From NCBI RefSeq assembly GCF_003367905.1, contig NZ_CP029462.1:1612001-1676000 (forward strand): a stretch of 64,000 nucleotides of DNA, written 5' to 3'. This stretch comes from Megasphaera stantonii (GTDB lineage: Bacteria; Bacillota; Negativicutes; Veillonellales; Megasphaeraceae). The notes under the pieces are model-generated. The model made no database searches. It saw only the letters and a list, made by a program, of their open reading frames with translations, and was not told the DNA's origin. Of the stretch, positions 39,247 to 47,844 are shown piece after piece (the stretch's first letter is position 1; every line of letters starts with the position of its first letter). The position numbers and the translations under genes were made by a program.

Positions 39247-42200
39247 TTAAAATTCAACGTTAACGATAGTGTCTTTATCCAGTTCGCTCAGCAATTTCTT
39301 CCGCAAGGCTTCGACATAGGCATCGACATCCTGGGGCGATTCCAGACGCCACGAAGCCGTCCCGGTCATGGCTTTGATGGTCACGTTCTTTGTCTTTCTG
39401 ATAAGCGGCGTAACTTTAGGTGTGTTTTCTTTCGTTCCGGACTGACCCGGAGCATTCTTTCTGTCCCTTTCGGCCTGTTCCTGTACCAGTTTATTATCCT
39501 TTTCGGTCATTTCATCAAGCAGGCGGATTTTCAATGCATCGGCCTGGTAAGCAAAGCTGCGCAATGTCGATACGTTATTGCACCGTTCCACTCTTCGCAG
39601 CAGATCATCGAACTGGTAGGTATAGGAATCTTTCTTTTCTTCCTGATAGGATTTTTCCCGCAGTACATCCATGACGCGTTGACGAGAACTATAGATAGAA
39701 TCGCGGACTGGTTTTTCCTGTTCATCCAAGACCGCACTATAAAGCGTCCCAAATGTATTCAGCAGTTCCGGCAGACGGGGAATATCCTGATACGGTTCTT
39801 TTTTGTATAGAATCTGCTTGATTTCTTTTACCGTGTCTTCCAATTCACGGTTGACGATATAGTTTTTGCTGTCATCATAAATCTTCATCGAGTTCAGGGC
39901 GTTATCGAAAATCTGCTTTTGTTCACCCTGGAAAAATCCCTGGATCGGTTCATAATCTTCGGCAAAATCGAGCAAATCGTCTTTTGCATCAACGATTCCT
40001 TTATAAAATTCTTTCGTAGACCGTGTTGCCAGGATGTCCTGCAATAGCTGGATTCCCTGTCTGATTACGTCTTTTCCCGGATAGGCATCATTATTTTCAT
40101 AATATACCTGTACTTTTTCTAATTGGGACAGCAATTTCTGGAATCCATTGCGGGTATGCTGCATCAGTTCGTCTTCATCGTCTGTTGCCGGAGTGATTTG
40201 CAGCAGTGCCCGCATGATGTCTTTACACGTATTTTTATCCTTGCTGGAGATGCGAATTTTCTGTTCCATCATCAATTTTTCTACGAATTGTTTTTTCGTG
40301 ATATAGCTGATGATTTCATCTTTCGTTTTATTCATCAGGCTGACCGGAGCCCCATTGACAGTAAAAGCAATATCCCCCTGACGGAACAGCTGGGCTACGA
40401 GGTATTCTACATCGTCTTCGACAAATCCATAAGGAGCTTTCATGAAACGGTCTTTGACAGATTTGAGGGAGGTTTTCAGGTGCGCCTGAGAATTCATCTG
40501 GATATAGGCCCGTACGTCATCCAGAGCCAGTTGGTTGGCCTGGCGCGTCTGTCCTAGATTGAGCGCAGTCTGTCCGTTTTGGTCAAACAATTTGCGTATG
40601 CTGCTTTCATCAAAAGGTGTATCAATGTAATATAATTTATTGTATACTTTATCGACAAGGTGATGCAATGCGTCCTGAATGCGGACATTGACATCTTTGG
40701 CCTTGATATCCGCTGGGCTACCGTTAATGTAGATGGTGGCGTTCTTCAGATTTTCCATCAGGAATAAGCGGGCATTGTCATAGCGTTCCCGCATTTCCAG
40801 CCGTTTTCCTTCCTTGATGCTTTCGTACTGCACCATCGAGGCCGTCGTATTGCGACGCAGGAATTTTTCGATTTTCAAGTACGTCTGGATTTCATCCATA
40901 AAGGCCCGGTCATTGGGCAGGGCTATCAGGACATCTGGCTGTGCGATAGATAAAGAAGCCAGCATAGCGTCATCGGTAATGTCCGAAGCCGGCGTCAGGA
41001 TATGGATACCGATATCGTTGCCTTTTGTTACTTTATAGGGGTATTCATCGACGGTCTGATTGAAGCTGAATGTATAGCGTCCGTTAAATTTAGGATAACG
41101 GTATTTTTTGTCCGTGAAGATATCCTCAAAGACCATTTCCGAGATTTTGTGGATGACATTGGCATTGTCGACATCTTCGCTTTCGATTTCCCGGTTAATT
41201 TCCTGTTCTTCGTTGGTCAAGAATACATAGGATTCACCATTTTTCTGTACCAACATCTGGCGGATCAGGACTTTCAGAGCCTCTTCGACGTTTCCCTTCA
41301 GGGTAATCCGGTCTTCCTCAAGATTATCCATCATGAGGGTCGTAATATTGTCGATATTCGGCGTCATATCCTGTACGTATTTGATGAGGAACAGTGTTTT
41401 CAGTACGTTAATGGCAAAGACATCGCCGGTCTTGTGATCCGGGTTGATATAGTCATTTTCGTAAGCTTTAATGATGACGCTGCGATGGCTGTGGTCAAGG
41501 AAATTTTCCATCGGCGTGTAGAAGGCATAGAAAGGGATAATCGTGCCCTGCTGTTCATGCATATAGGCTACCGCCGATTCTTTGAACATGGCCAGCATGG
41601 AACGTTCCCCTTCGGACAGATGCTTGCCGGAAGCGCCGTGGGTGCGGATGGCGGTCAGGACGGAACCGAGCAGATTGAACTGATACGGGATGAACGGATA
41701 AACAGCGGCAAAATCGTCTTTTTCTGTGTACAATTTGCGTTCTACCGAGTCGGTGAATACAATCTTGTTCTTGATGGTCGTTTCTTCCTGGCCGTACAGG
41801 AGACGCAATGTCTGGGCGGCAGTATCATTTTTTTCGAGGATACGTTTTTTGATGACCGCATCGACATTAGCGGAAGACAGGGACAGGCGGGTATCAAAGC
41901 GGCCCTGGATTTTGGAGAGATCATTGCCTTTGACTTTGACAATAGAATCGATGTCCTGCTGGGAAGTGACGATGACCCAGACTTTGCCATTGCAGGCGCT
42001 GCCCAGATCTTCGGTCACGGTCTGCAAGTTGAGCATGAGATTGCGGTCGTCACCGATATACTGGCCGACTTCATCGACGAGGAACACGACATGATGGTTA
42101 TGGCCTTTTTCGTCGATATACTTTTTGACGCGGCCGGCAAATTCTTCGATGGAGATGCGATAGGGCTGGATGGCTTTCTCACACCAGTTCCGTGCCGATT

Positions 42201-42864
42201 CTTCCGACATGACCCCCATATCAACCAGGACATCGACAATATCGTCCTGAACGAAGTCGAATTCATGTCGCGCATCTTCCCACGCTTCGCCACTGGCAGC
42301 GGCAAATTTCTGTTTGAATTCGTCGTAGCGGCCTTTTTCCGTCAGATTGCGTTCCAAGTCGGCTACATAGGGAATCGTGCCACAGAATCCCTGCATTTCG
42401 TTGAAGACTTTGAGGAATACATTGACGATGGCGTCCTTGTCCTTTTTACCATTGGAGTCGCTCTTGGAGTCGATATTAAAGAGGACGACATCTGTCGGCG
42501 TTTCGGCGGCCAGTTTCATATCGGCCAGCACCATCGGATCTTCGATTTTATGATCATCGATAAAGTAGTCAATGGCTCTTTTACCACCGACTTTGGTATT
42601 ATCCAGCAGATAAGAAAAGATTTTTAACAGGTGCGATTTACCACTGCCAAAGAAGCCGGAAATCCAGACGCCCATCTTCGGCGTCGTCCCGTTGATTCCT
42701 TTCTTGTAGGCAGCAAAAAAATCGGCAAAGTGTTTTTGCAGTTCCTTCGTCACGACGTATTCTTCCAGCTCCTGCCGGATATTTTCATTTTCAATGTCGC
42801 CGACCTTGATGACACCTTGCAGGTCACGGTCGATGGGTTTGGCAAACATATCTTTAATTTCCAT
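39247..42864 (-). CDS. brxC: BREX P-loop ATPase BrxC
   Basis: A 1205-residue ATPase. The N-terminus MEIKDMFAKPIDRDLQGVIK is typical of BrxC, Walker A is GFFGSGKSH at about residues 69-77, and Walker B is VVFLVDEVGQYIGDD at about 259-273. The large helical C-terminal half is family-typical. BrxC is an Orc/Cdc6-like ATPase proposed to assemble the BREX complex on DNA. It follows brxB by 13 bases and precedes pglX by 20, consistent with one transcript. Confidence 0.95.
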   Translation of the reverse strand: MEIKDMFAKPIDRDLQGVIKVGDIENENIRQELEEYVVTKELQKHFADFFAAYKKGINGTTPKMGVWISGFFGSGKSHLLKIFSYLLDNTKVGGKRAIDYFIDDHKIEDPMVLADMKLAAETPTDVVLFNIDSKSDSNGKKDKDAIVNVFLKVFNEMQGFCGTIPYVADLERNLTEKGRYDEFKQKFAAASGEAWEDARHEFDFVQDDIVDVLVDMGVMSEESARNWCEKAIQPYRISIEEFAGRVKKYIDEKGHNHHVVFLVDEVGQYIGDDRNLMLNLQTVTEDLGSACNGKVWVIVTSQQDIDSIVKVKGNDLSKIQGRFDTRLSLSSANVDAVIKKRILEKNDTAAQTLRLLYGQEETTIKNKIVFTDSVERKLYTEKDDFAAVYPFIPYQFNLLGSVLTAIRTHGASGKHLSEGERSMLAMFKESAVAYMHEQQGTIIPFYAFYTPMENFLDHSHRSVIIKAYENDYINPDHKTGDVFAINVLKTLFLIKYVQDMTPNIDNITTLMMDNLEEDRITLKGNVEEALKVLIRQMLVQKNGESYVFLTNEEQEINREIESEDVDNANVIHKISEMVFEDIFTDKKYRYPKFNGRYTFSFNQTVDEYPYKVTKGNDIGIHILTPASDITDDAMLASLSIAQPDVLIALPNDRAFMDEIQTYLKIEKFLRRNTTASMVQYESIKEGKRLEMRERYDNARLFLMENLKNATIYINGSPADIKAKDVNVRIQDALHHLVDKVYNKLYYIDTPFDESSIRKLFDQNGQTALNLGQTRQANQLALDDVRAYIQMNSQAHLKTSLKSVKDRFMKAPYGFVEDDVEYLVAQLFRQGDIAFTVNGAPVSLMNKTKDEIISYITKKQFVEKLMMEQKIRISSKDKNTCKDIMRALLQITPATDDEDELMQHTRNGFQKLLSQLEKVQVYYENNDAYPGKDVIRQGIQLLQDILATRSTKEFYKGIVDAKDDLLDFAEDYEPIQGFFQGEQKQIFDNALNSMKIYDDSKNYIVNRELEDTVKEIKQILYKKEPYQDIPRLPELLNTFGTLYSAVLDEQEKPVRDSIYSSRQRVMDVLREKSYQEEKKDSYTYQFDDLLRRVERCNNVSTLRSFAYQADALKIRLLDEMTEKDNKLVQEQAERDRKNAPGQSGTKENTPKVTPLIRKTKNVTIKAMTGTASWRLESPQDVDAYVEALRKKLLSELDKDTIVNVEF

Positions 42865-42877
42865 GATTCATCCCTCT

Positions 42878-43507
42878 TTAGCGGGCTATGCGGAATGCCC
42901 GGTAATAGCTATCTTCCACAAATTCATTAAAAACCACCAGCTCTTGTTCCGTATAGGTTCCCGGATAAAACAGGATGACCGGCGTGGCGGCAAATTTTTG
43001 CGGCAAATTGTAAAGCACTTTATTGAACACTTCCGGCGCTTCCAAAATAGGGTAGCATTTGCCAATTCCCGTAATCAGGACAACGGCGTTTTCCGGCGTA
43101 TGTTCTTCCATATAGTGGACCAGGTAGTTATCTTTGTCGGTAATCCGCAGCATCCGCTGTATAGCCGTTACGACACGCTGGATACCGCCTCGGCTTTCCA
43201 ACTTCTTGGTCTTTTCAATAAAGCCTTTTTCCGTCAATCGGTCGATGATGATATCGTATAAATCATATATAATTAATTCGTAATCATCAAAACCTTTGCG
43301 ATTATGTTTCTTCAGCCATTCAATATGACTGCGGACTTCCAGTTCTTGTTCCGGCGGATAGTCGAATACCCAGTAGTTGACCTCATTGGCTTTGCCGGTA
43401 GACTGTCGGAAGGAAGGCACCTTGATTTTTTCGTCCATCTCGGCAAACCGTTCGGAAAGGCTGCGGCGATTTTTATAATATTCACGCGATACTGTCTGTG
43501 CTGCCAT
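42878..43507 (-). CDS. brxB: BREX protein BrxB (DUF1788)
   Basis: A 209-residue DUF1788 protein: FDYPPEQELEVRSHIEWLKKH, IIYDLYDIIIDRLTEKGF and VVLITGIGKCYPILEAPEVFNKVL followed by PVILFYPGTY are characteristic. It is an essential small BREX protein of unclear biochemical role. I chose the ATG at 43507; its GGGAG lies in the last codons of brxA. Confidence 0.94.
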   Translation of the reverse strand: MAAQTVSREYYKNRRSLSERFAEMDEKIKVPSFRQSTGKANEVNYWVFDYPPEQELEVRSHIEWLKKHNRKGFDDYELIIYDLYDIIIDRLTEKGFIEKTKKLESRGGIQRVVTAIQRMLRITDKDNYLVHYMEEHTPENAVVLITGIGKCYPILEAPEVFNKVLYNLPQKFAATPVILFYPGTYTEQELVVFNEFVEDSYYRAFRIAR

Positions 43508-43512
43508 GCTGA

Positions 43513-44112
43513 TCAAACTCCCGTCAATGCTTTGATAATCGGTTCCAGGTGCTGCTGGACCAGCCAAGTTTCAAAAGCCGGATCCAGGATGGGTTTGAAT
43601 AATTTCCGCGTCTTCTGGCCCCGGTCAGAAAGGCCAGCTCCCAAAATATAGCTTTTATAGGTTCGCCCCAGGCGTTGCAACGTCTGATCCGTCCAGGTTG
43701 CGGCTTTGCTGTCCTGTAGCTGTTTGTCGCGGAAAAAGATACGTATATCCTTATCACTCAGCTCATTGGTCCCAATAAGAATTTTTTCTTTGAATACTTC
43801 ATACATAAAATCAAAAAAGAGGCTTTCATGCATCATGATAGCCGTCAGGTTGATCAATTTCTGTGTTGCTAGATCCGACTGCTGGAATAACGGATAAATA
43901 CTGGCATCCAGTTCCTGAATCCGTGCTGTCACTGTCTGATATATCATCGTGGCCCGGGCCGGCGTTGAAGCATTAAAAACATTCTGTTCAAGACAAGCCG
44001 TCTTGATTTCATCCAAACTCAGCCCCTTAGAAATCATAGCGATTTCTTTACGGAACTCAGGAAACCAGAAAGCAAATTTAACAGCCCCGGCACTATACGG
44101 TTTACGATTCAT
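43513..44112 (-). CDS. brxA: BREX protein BrxA (DUF1819)
   Basis: A 199-residue DUF1819 protein: PYSAGAVKFAFWFPEFRKEIAM at the start and KSYILGAGLSDRGQ with the PILDPAF tail are typical. BrxA homologues have a fold related to RNA-binding antitermination factors and bind DNA. First gene of the BREX operon, with GAGGTG as ribosome site and a promoter just upstream. No BrxR-type WYL regulator is found beside it; the nearest upstream gene is a serine recombinase. Confidence 0.94.
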   Translation of the reverse strand: MNRKPYSAGAVKFAFWFPEFRKEIAMISKGLSLDEIKTACLEQNVFNASTPARATMIYQTVTARIQELDASIYPLFQQSDLATQKLINLTAIMMHESLFFDFMYEVFKEKILIGTNELSDKDIRIFFRDKQLQDSKAATWTDQTLQRLGRTYKSYILGAGLSDRGQKTRKLFKPILDPAFETWLVQQHLEPIIKALTGV

Positions 44113-44168
44113 GACTTCACCTCTATATCTCTGGTATATGACCGATTGGGAAAATTCATACTAAAATA

Positions 44169-44197
44169 AGTATAGCATGAATGATATGTCGCTACAA
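44169..44197 (-). promoter_or_regulatory. Promoter of the BREX operon
   Basis: Read leftward, TTGTAG (44197-44192) and TATACT (44174-44169) are 17 bases apart, 56 bases before the brxA start. Confidence 0.75.
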
Positions 44198-44212
44198 TTA
44201 AGGTATATAAAG

Positions 44213-44827
44213 CTATATTTTCAATCCATACCTGTCCAATACACGGTTAAGCGTAGGACGGCTGATGCCAAGTTCCTTGGCCATTTTTACTTTGGTGATC
44301 TTGCGGACCTTGTAATCATCAAACAGCTTGCGGAGCTTATCTTCATCGATTTTTAAAGGGGGCTTCCCTTTGTATTTACCGGCCTTCTTTGCAATGGCAA
44401 TGCCTTCCGCCTGCCGTTTCCGGATGGTGAGGCGTTCTTGTTCGGCCATCGCCGACAGCACTTCAATCAGGATATTGTTTACCACATCGATGACCCACTC
44501 CTGATTTTGCGGAACGTTAATATTGGTTGTCGGCAAGTCCAGGATACGGACCCGGATATGATGCTCCTTGTAATAGCGTAATTCCTCCTTAATCGCCTCT
44601 TTATTGCGTCCTAACCGGTCCAATGACATAACTACCAGTGTGTCACCGGGGCGGAGCATATGCGTCTTCATAGCCTGATATTCAGGCCGGTCCATGTTCT
44701 TACCTGACTGCTGTTCCGTGATGATGTCATGGTCGTTGGCACCATCTTTTTTGAATGCCTCTATTTGCCGTGCAAGGTTCTGCGACTTGGAAGATACCCT
44801 TGCATAATAGTATGTCCTTTTATCCAT
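44213..44827 (-). CDS. Small serine recombinase (resolvase/invertase family)
   Basis: A 204-residue resolvase-type recombinase. The catalytic domain begins RTYYYARVSSKSQNLARQIEAF with the active Ser at about residue 10, and MSLDRLGRNKEAIKEEL is the conserved DRLGR motif. The C-terminal helix-turn-helix is KVRKITKVKMAKELGISRPTLNRVL. It inverts or resolves DNA at short palindromic sites. It is the only recombinase gene in the island. Resolvases of this size rarely integrate at tRNA genes, so it may be cargo (resolution or inversion) rather than the integrase. Two TTTACA-type inverted repeats lie just upstream. Confidence 0.9.
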   Translation of the reverse strand: MDKRTYYYARVSSKSQNLARQIEAFKKDGANDHDIITEQQSGKNMDRPEYQAMKTHMLRPGDTLVVMSLDRLGRNKEAIKEELRYYKEHHIRVRILDLPTTNINVPQNQEWVIDVVNNILIEVLSAMAEQERLTIRKRQAEGIAIAKKAGKYKGKPPLKIDEDKLRKLFDDYKVRKITKVKMAKELGISRPTLNRVLDRYGLKI

Positions 44828-44867
44828 GATTTTACTCCATTTAGTAAAAATGAAATACGATAATTTA

Positions 44868-44943
44868 ATTTACATATTGTAAATATATATTTGATTCTAA
44901 TTTTACTATAATGAGAGCTGTTTTACAATGAAATGAATGTAAA
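44868..44943. repeat. Two related inverted repeats upstream of the recombinase
   Basis: ATTTACA-TAT-TGTAAAT at 44868-44884 is perfect. TTTTACA and TGTAAAA at about 44920-44943 are spaced by 10 bases. Both share the TTTACA/TGTAAA half-site and may be recombinase (res-like) or operator sites. Confidence 0.6.
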
Positions 44944-45110
44944 ATTAAGGTACACTCTAAGTTTCCTTTTGTTGATAACATATCAAGATTCAATTGACTA
45001 AGAAATCATTTTTTTAGTCTGACTTATTCTTTTTTTCTGCTTCTTGTGGGATAATTAAAGTAAAAGATGTACTGACGGCCGGGGAGATATTAACAACGTG
45101 TGATGACACT

Positions 45111-45371
45111 ATGAAGAAATCAATGCGATGCGAAGATAAATTCGAAAATAACAATGAGTTAATTCCGCCCGGCTGGGAGTACGAAAAAAGCGTCCGGGAT
45201 TACAACTCAGATATTTTGAGCCATGAACAACAAGGGATACAACGAGGAATGAAGACGTTGGGAAGGTTGATTCAACTACTGCTCAAAGAGAATAGGAAAG
45301 ATGACATTGAGCAGGTGGTAAAAGACGAGGAATATCGAGATGCACTGTTAAAAACGTATCATCTGCTGTAA
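45111..45371 (+). CDS. Short hypothetical protein resembling the C-terminal tail of Rpn/PD-(D/E)XK transposases
   Basis: An 86-residue frame. The part from HEQQGIQRGMKTLGRLIQLLLKENRKDDIEQVVKDEEYRDALLKTYHLL has the pattern of the C-terminal tails of Rpn family nuclease/transposases common in Negativicutes (…LxRLIxxLLxxxRxxDIxxxxxDxxYRxxLxxxYxL). The nuclease domain is missing, so this is probably a remnant or a shortened derivative. The ribosome site is distant (GGGGAG about 25 bases upstream), and expression is doubtful. Confidence 0.45.
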   Translation: MKKSMRCEDKFENNNELIPPGWEYEKSVRDYNSDILSHEQQGIQRGMKTLGRLIQLLLKENRKDDIEQVVKDEEYRDALLKTYHLL

Positions 45372-45672
45372 ATCATACGATCCTGATTAATGGAATAACG
45401 ATAGTTTCGCTGTATTACCTATTTCCCCATAAGCATCTTTCTTGTAGCTGTATAATGGCAGATGATTGATTAGCAGGCGATAACGTTTGCAAGCGGGAAT
45501 ATAGCCGTTGGTAGCAGATTTTTGTACTGGCTGTTACAAAAAACTGCATATTCAGCAACCAGTTTACTTCATCTCCATATTTGATTTATTCGAGATATAG
45601 CAAGGTATAAAAATGCATATCAATGCATAAAACTGATAAATAAGCCCCCCATAAAAAGCCCCCATAAATATA
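45372..45672. other. Right end of the island without a gene
   Basis: AT-rich, no convincing frame of useful length. A short poly-C repeat (AAGCCCCCCATAAAAAGCCCCCATAAA) stands just before the tRNA terminator. Confidence 0.4.
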
Positions 45673-45673
45673 A

Positions 45674-45707
45674 AGAAGCGGTTCCTGGATTCCCAGAAAC
45701 CGCTTTA
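45674..45707 (-). terminator. Terminator of tRNA-Thr (island-borne)
   Basis: Read leftward, AAGCGGTTTCTGG pairs with CCAGGAACCGCTT, then TCTTTATATTT. It differs in sequence from the orphan terminator at 27413-27447, as expected if the island brought its own. Confidence 0.75.
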
Positions 45708-45711
45708 AATT

Positions 45712-45787
45712 TGGAGCCACTAATAGGATTCGAACCTACGACCCTCTCATTACGAATGAGATGCTCTGCCAGCTGAGCTATAGTGGC
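45712..45787 (-). tRNA. tRNA-Thr(CGT)
   Basis: A 76-nucleotide tRNA on the minus strand with CCA encoded. The acceptor stem is GCCACTA/TAGTGGC; the D-arm AGCTCAGCTGGCAGAGC, the anticodon arm TCTCA-TTCGTAA-TGAGA with anticodon CGT, and the T-arm GGTTCGAATCC are all standard. It reads codon ACG. Its last 40 bases are duplicated at 27455-27494, marking it as the integration site of the island. Confidence 0.97.
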
Positions 45788-45799
45788 GAGTACTCTGTT

Positions 45800-45828
45800 A
45801 TTATATGCGGAGATGGATGTTTTGTCAA
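45800..45828 (-). promoter_or_regulatory. Promoter of tRNA-Thr
   Basis: Read leftward, TTGACA (45828-45823) and TATAAT (45805-45800) are exactly 17 bases apart, ending 12 bases before the tRNA. Confidence 0.9.
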
Positions 45829-45932
45829 TACTTTTTGGAGAAATAATTTAAATTTTTGTGAAGGGCTGTCGGCGCGTGTGGCAAGAGGGCAAAAAAAAGA
45901 AATGGCCGAAACCATTTCTTCTTCTGATGGAG

Positions 45933-46667
45933 TTATTCTTTTGGGTAGACGGCAAAGACCCGCGCTGGGAAGCCGACGCCGTTTTTTACCTTGGGGAAGG
46001 TGACGAAGATGACGGCTCCTGTCGGCGGAAGGGCGTCGAGGTTGGTCATGAGTTCGACTTGCAGCCGATCCGTTTCTAAGATATAGACTTCGCCGGCAAA
46101 GTTGACATTGGCTCCGGGGGCGTCTGTGTCGGCTGTTTCGTGTCCGATCGCGCCGATGCGGCGTTCTTCGACGAGCCAATGCAGCGCGTCCAGCTTCCAG
46201 CCGGGATAATGGGGCTGGTTGTTTTCATCGTAATTGTTCATGTCTGCCCGCTTGGACCAGTCGGACCGGAAGGCGACAAAGGCGCCTTCAGGAATGGGGC
46301 CGTGCTCCTGTTCCCATTCCTGAAGGTCGGCAATGGTCAGTTCGTAGTCGGCATTTGCCGCGCAGGCTGCCGATTTATCGACGACGACGAGGGGATATAC
46401 CATTTCCTTCAGCGTCATTTGGTCCAGCGTGCGCGCTCCTTGGACGAAGTGACCCGGGGCGTCGACGTGGGTGCCGAATTGGCCGGCAGGAATGACGTAT
46501 TTGTCGGAGTGGAAAATGCAGTCAGGACTAAAATCGTAAATGACTTCGGTGGTTAAATCGCCGAAGCCGTACCAATGGGGCGTCGCAGGACTTAGTTCAT
46601 GCGTTAAATCTACCCAGCAATAAGCCGGAGATTTTAATTCGTTGACAAATTCCCATAATTTCATCAT
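45933..46667 (-). CDS. Cyclase-family (kynurenine formamidase-like) metal hydrolase
   Basis: A 244-residue protein of the cyclase/arylformamidase family (PF04199). The metal-binding motif HxGTHxDxPxH is seen as GQFGTHVDAPGHF at about residues 64-76, and WVDLTHELSP near the start is typical. IGHETADTDAP carries further conserved His and Asp. Members hydrolyse amides or act in polyketide and tryptophan metabolism; no kynurenine genes are here. GGGAGGG precedes the start. It is divergent from the aldolase gene. Confidence 0.87.
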   Translation of the reverse strand: MMKLWEFVNELKSPAYCWVDLTHELSPATPHWYGFGDLTTEVIYDFSPDCIFHSDKYVIPAGQFGTHVDAPGHFVQGARTLDQMTLKEMVYPLVVVDKSAACAANADYELTIADLQEWEQEHGPIPEGAFVAFRSDWSKRADMNNYDENNQPHYPGWKLDALHWLVEERRIGAIGHETADTDAPGANVNFAGEVYILETDRLQVELMTNLDALPPTGAVIFVTFPKVKNGVGFPARVFAVYPKE

Positions 46668-46892
46668 ATGAAGCCCTCCCTTCGCAATAGGCGATGTGCT
46701 GCGTTTCAGTATATATACAGGATTCTATGCAGATGAAAGGATTCCTTCTGATAAACGAGAAATTTATATGAATTGACGAGATAAATGCAACGTGTGAAAA
46801 GCATAAGCATAGTTATTCGAAAATAATAAAAGGACGCCGAGTGTCTTGCGCAATGGGTTCGAATTTTATATTATAAGAATTAAAGATACCAA

Positions 46893-46906
46893 CGCTGATA
46901 TCAGCG
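46893..46906. promoter_or_regulatory. 14-bp palindrome before the HpcH/HpaI aldolase gene
   Basis: CGCTGATATCAGCG is a perfect palindrome between a likely -10 (TATTATAA near 46868) and the ribosome site; a candidate operator. Confidence 0.5.
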
Positions 46907-46928
46907 CAGCATCGGGGAGGGATTAGAG

Positions 46929-47711
46929 ATGAAAAATCGATTTTTAGACAAATTCTGCAGCGGTGAGCCTTCTGTCGGGACGTTTTTTGAAATGGGCGGG
47001 CCGGCTGTCGGGGAAATGATCGCCTTGACGGATTTGGATTATTTTGTGATTGACGGCGAGCACGGGCCCTATGACGTGCTTCAGGCTGCCGATATCATCC
47101 GGGCGGCCGAAGGCGCCGGCACGGCGGCTCCCTTTGTGCGGGTGAAAGACAGCCAGCGCAATTCCATTCTGCGCATGCTCGACGTCGGCGCGAAGGGCTT
47201 GATTATCCCGCAGGTGCAGAGCGTCGACGAGGTGCGGCGCATCGTCGAATACGGAAAATATTATCCCGTCGGCAGCCGGGGATTCGCGCCGACGCGCAAT
47301 TCGCTGTACGGCTGCTCGGACGACGCAAAAGGGAGCGTGCAGGAGTATTTCGACCGATGCAATGCGTCGCAGCTGCTGATTCCGCAGTGCGAGACGATGG
47401 GCTGCTTGGCGGCTATTGAAGAGATTGCTGCCGTAGACGGCGTCGACGGGATCTTTGTCGGGCCCTATGATTTGTCCGTCGCCATGGGCGCGCCGGCGCA
47501 GTTTGACCGGCCGGAATTTGCCGCCGCCTTGACGCGGGTGCTGGAAGCGGTACAGCGTGCCGGTAAGTTCTGCATTATCTACGCCGATACGGAAGACGCG
47601 GCGGTGAAACGTTTTTCCGAGGGATTTGACAGCGTGGCCTTGTCCATGGACTGCATCTTGTACCAGCGGGCAATCAACGGGGCCGTCGCCGCGATCAAAG
47701 GGGCCTTATAG
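46929..47711 (+). CDS. HpcH/HpaI-family class II aldolase
   Basis: A 260-residue metal-dependent aldolase of the HpcH/HpaI (2-keto-3-deoxy acid aldolase) family. DYFVIDGEHGPYDV contains the catalytic His, GAKGLIIPQVQSVDEVRRIV and YYPVGSRGFAPTRNSLYG are hallmark segments, and GVDGIFVGPYDLSVAMG carries the second metal ligand. It cleaves 4-hydroxy-2-oxo acids to pyruvate and an aldehyde; the natural substrate is unknown. GGGGAGGG precedes the start. A terminator follows, so it is a single-gene unit. Confidence 0.9.
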   Translation: MKNRFLDKFCSGEPSVGTFFEMGGPAVGEMIALTDLDYFVIDGEHGPYDVLQAADIIRAAEGAGTAAPFVRVKDSQRNSILRMLDVGAKGLIIPQVQSVDEVRRIVEYGKYYPVGSRGFAPTRNSLYGCSDDAKGSVQEYFDRCNASQLLIPQCETMGCLAAIEEIAAVDGVDGIFVGPYDLSVAMGAPAQFDRPEFAAALTRVLEAVQRAGKFCIIYADTEDAAVKRFSEGFDSVALSMDCILYQRAINGAVAAIKGAL

Positions 47712-47774
47712 CGGTTGCCTTGCAGTGCGCCTCCTGATATAATAGAAATGGTTTTACGCAGGTTACGAACCGAT

Positions 47775-47826
47775 GAAGGATAACGACTGCGGCATGGATG
47801 TCATGCCCTTCGTTATCCTTTTTTAG
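47775..47826 (+). terminator. Terminator after the aldolase gene
   Basis: AAGGATAACGA pairs with TCGTTATCCTT, and an inner GGCATG pairs with CATGCC. A T-run follows. Confidence 0.85.
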
Positions 47827-47844
47827 TATGGGAGGGAGATACGA

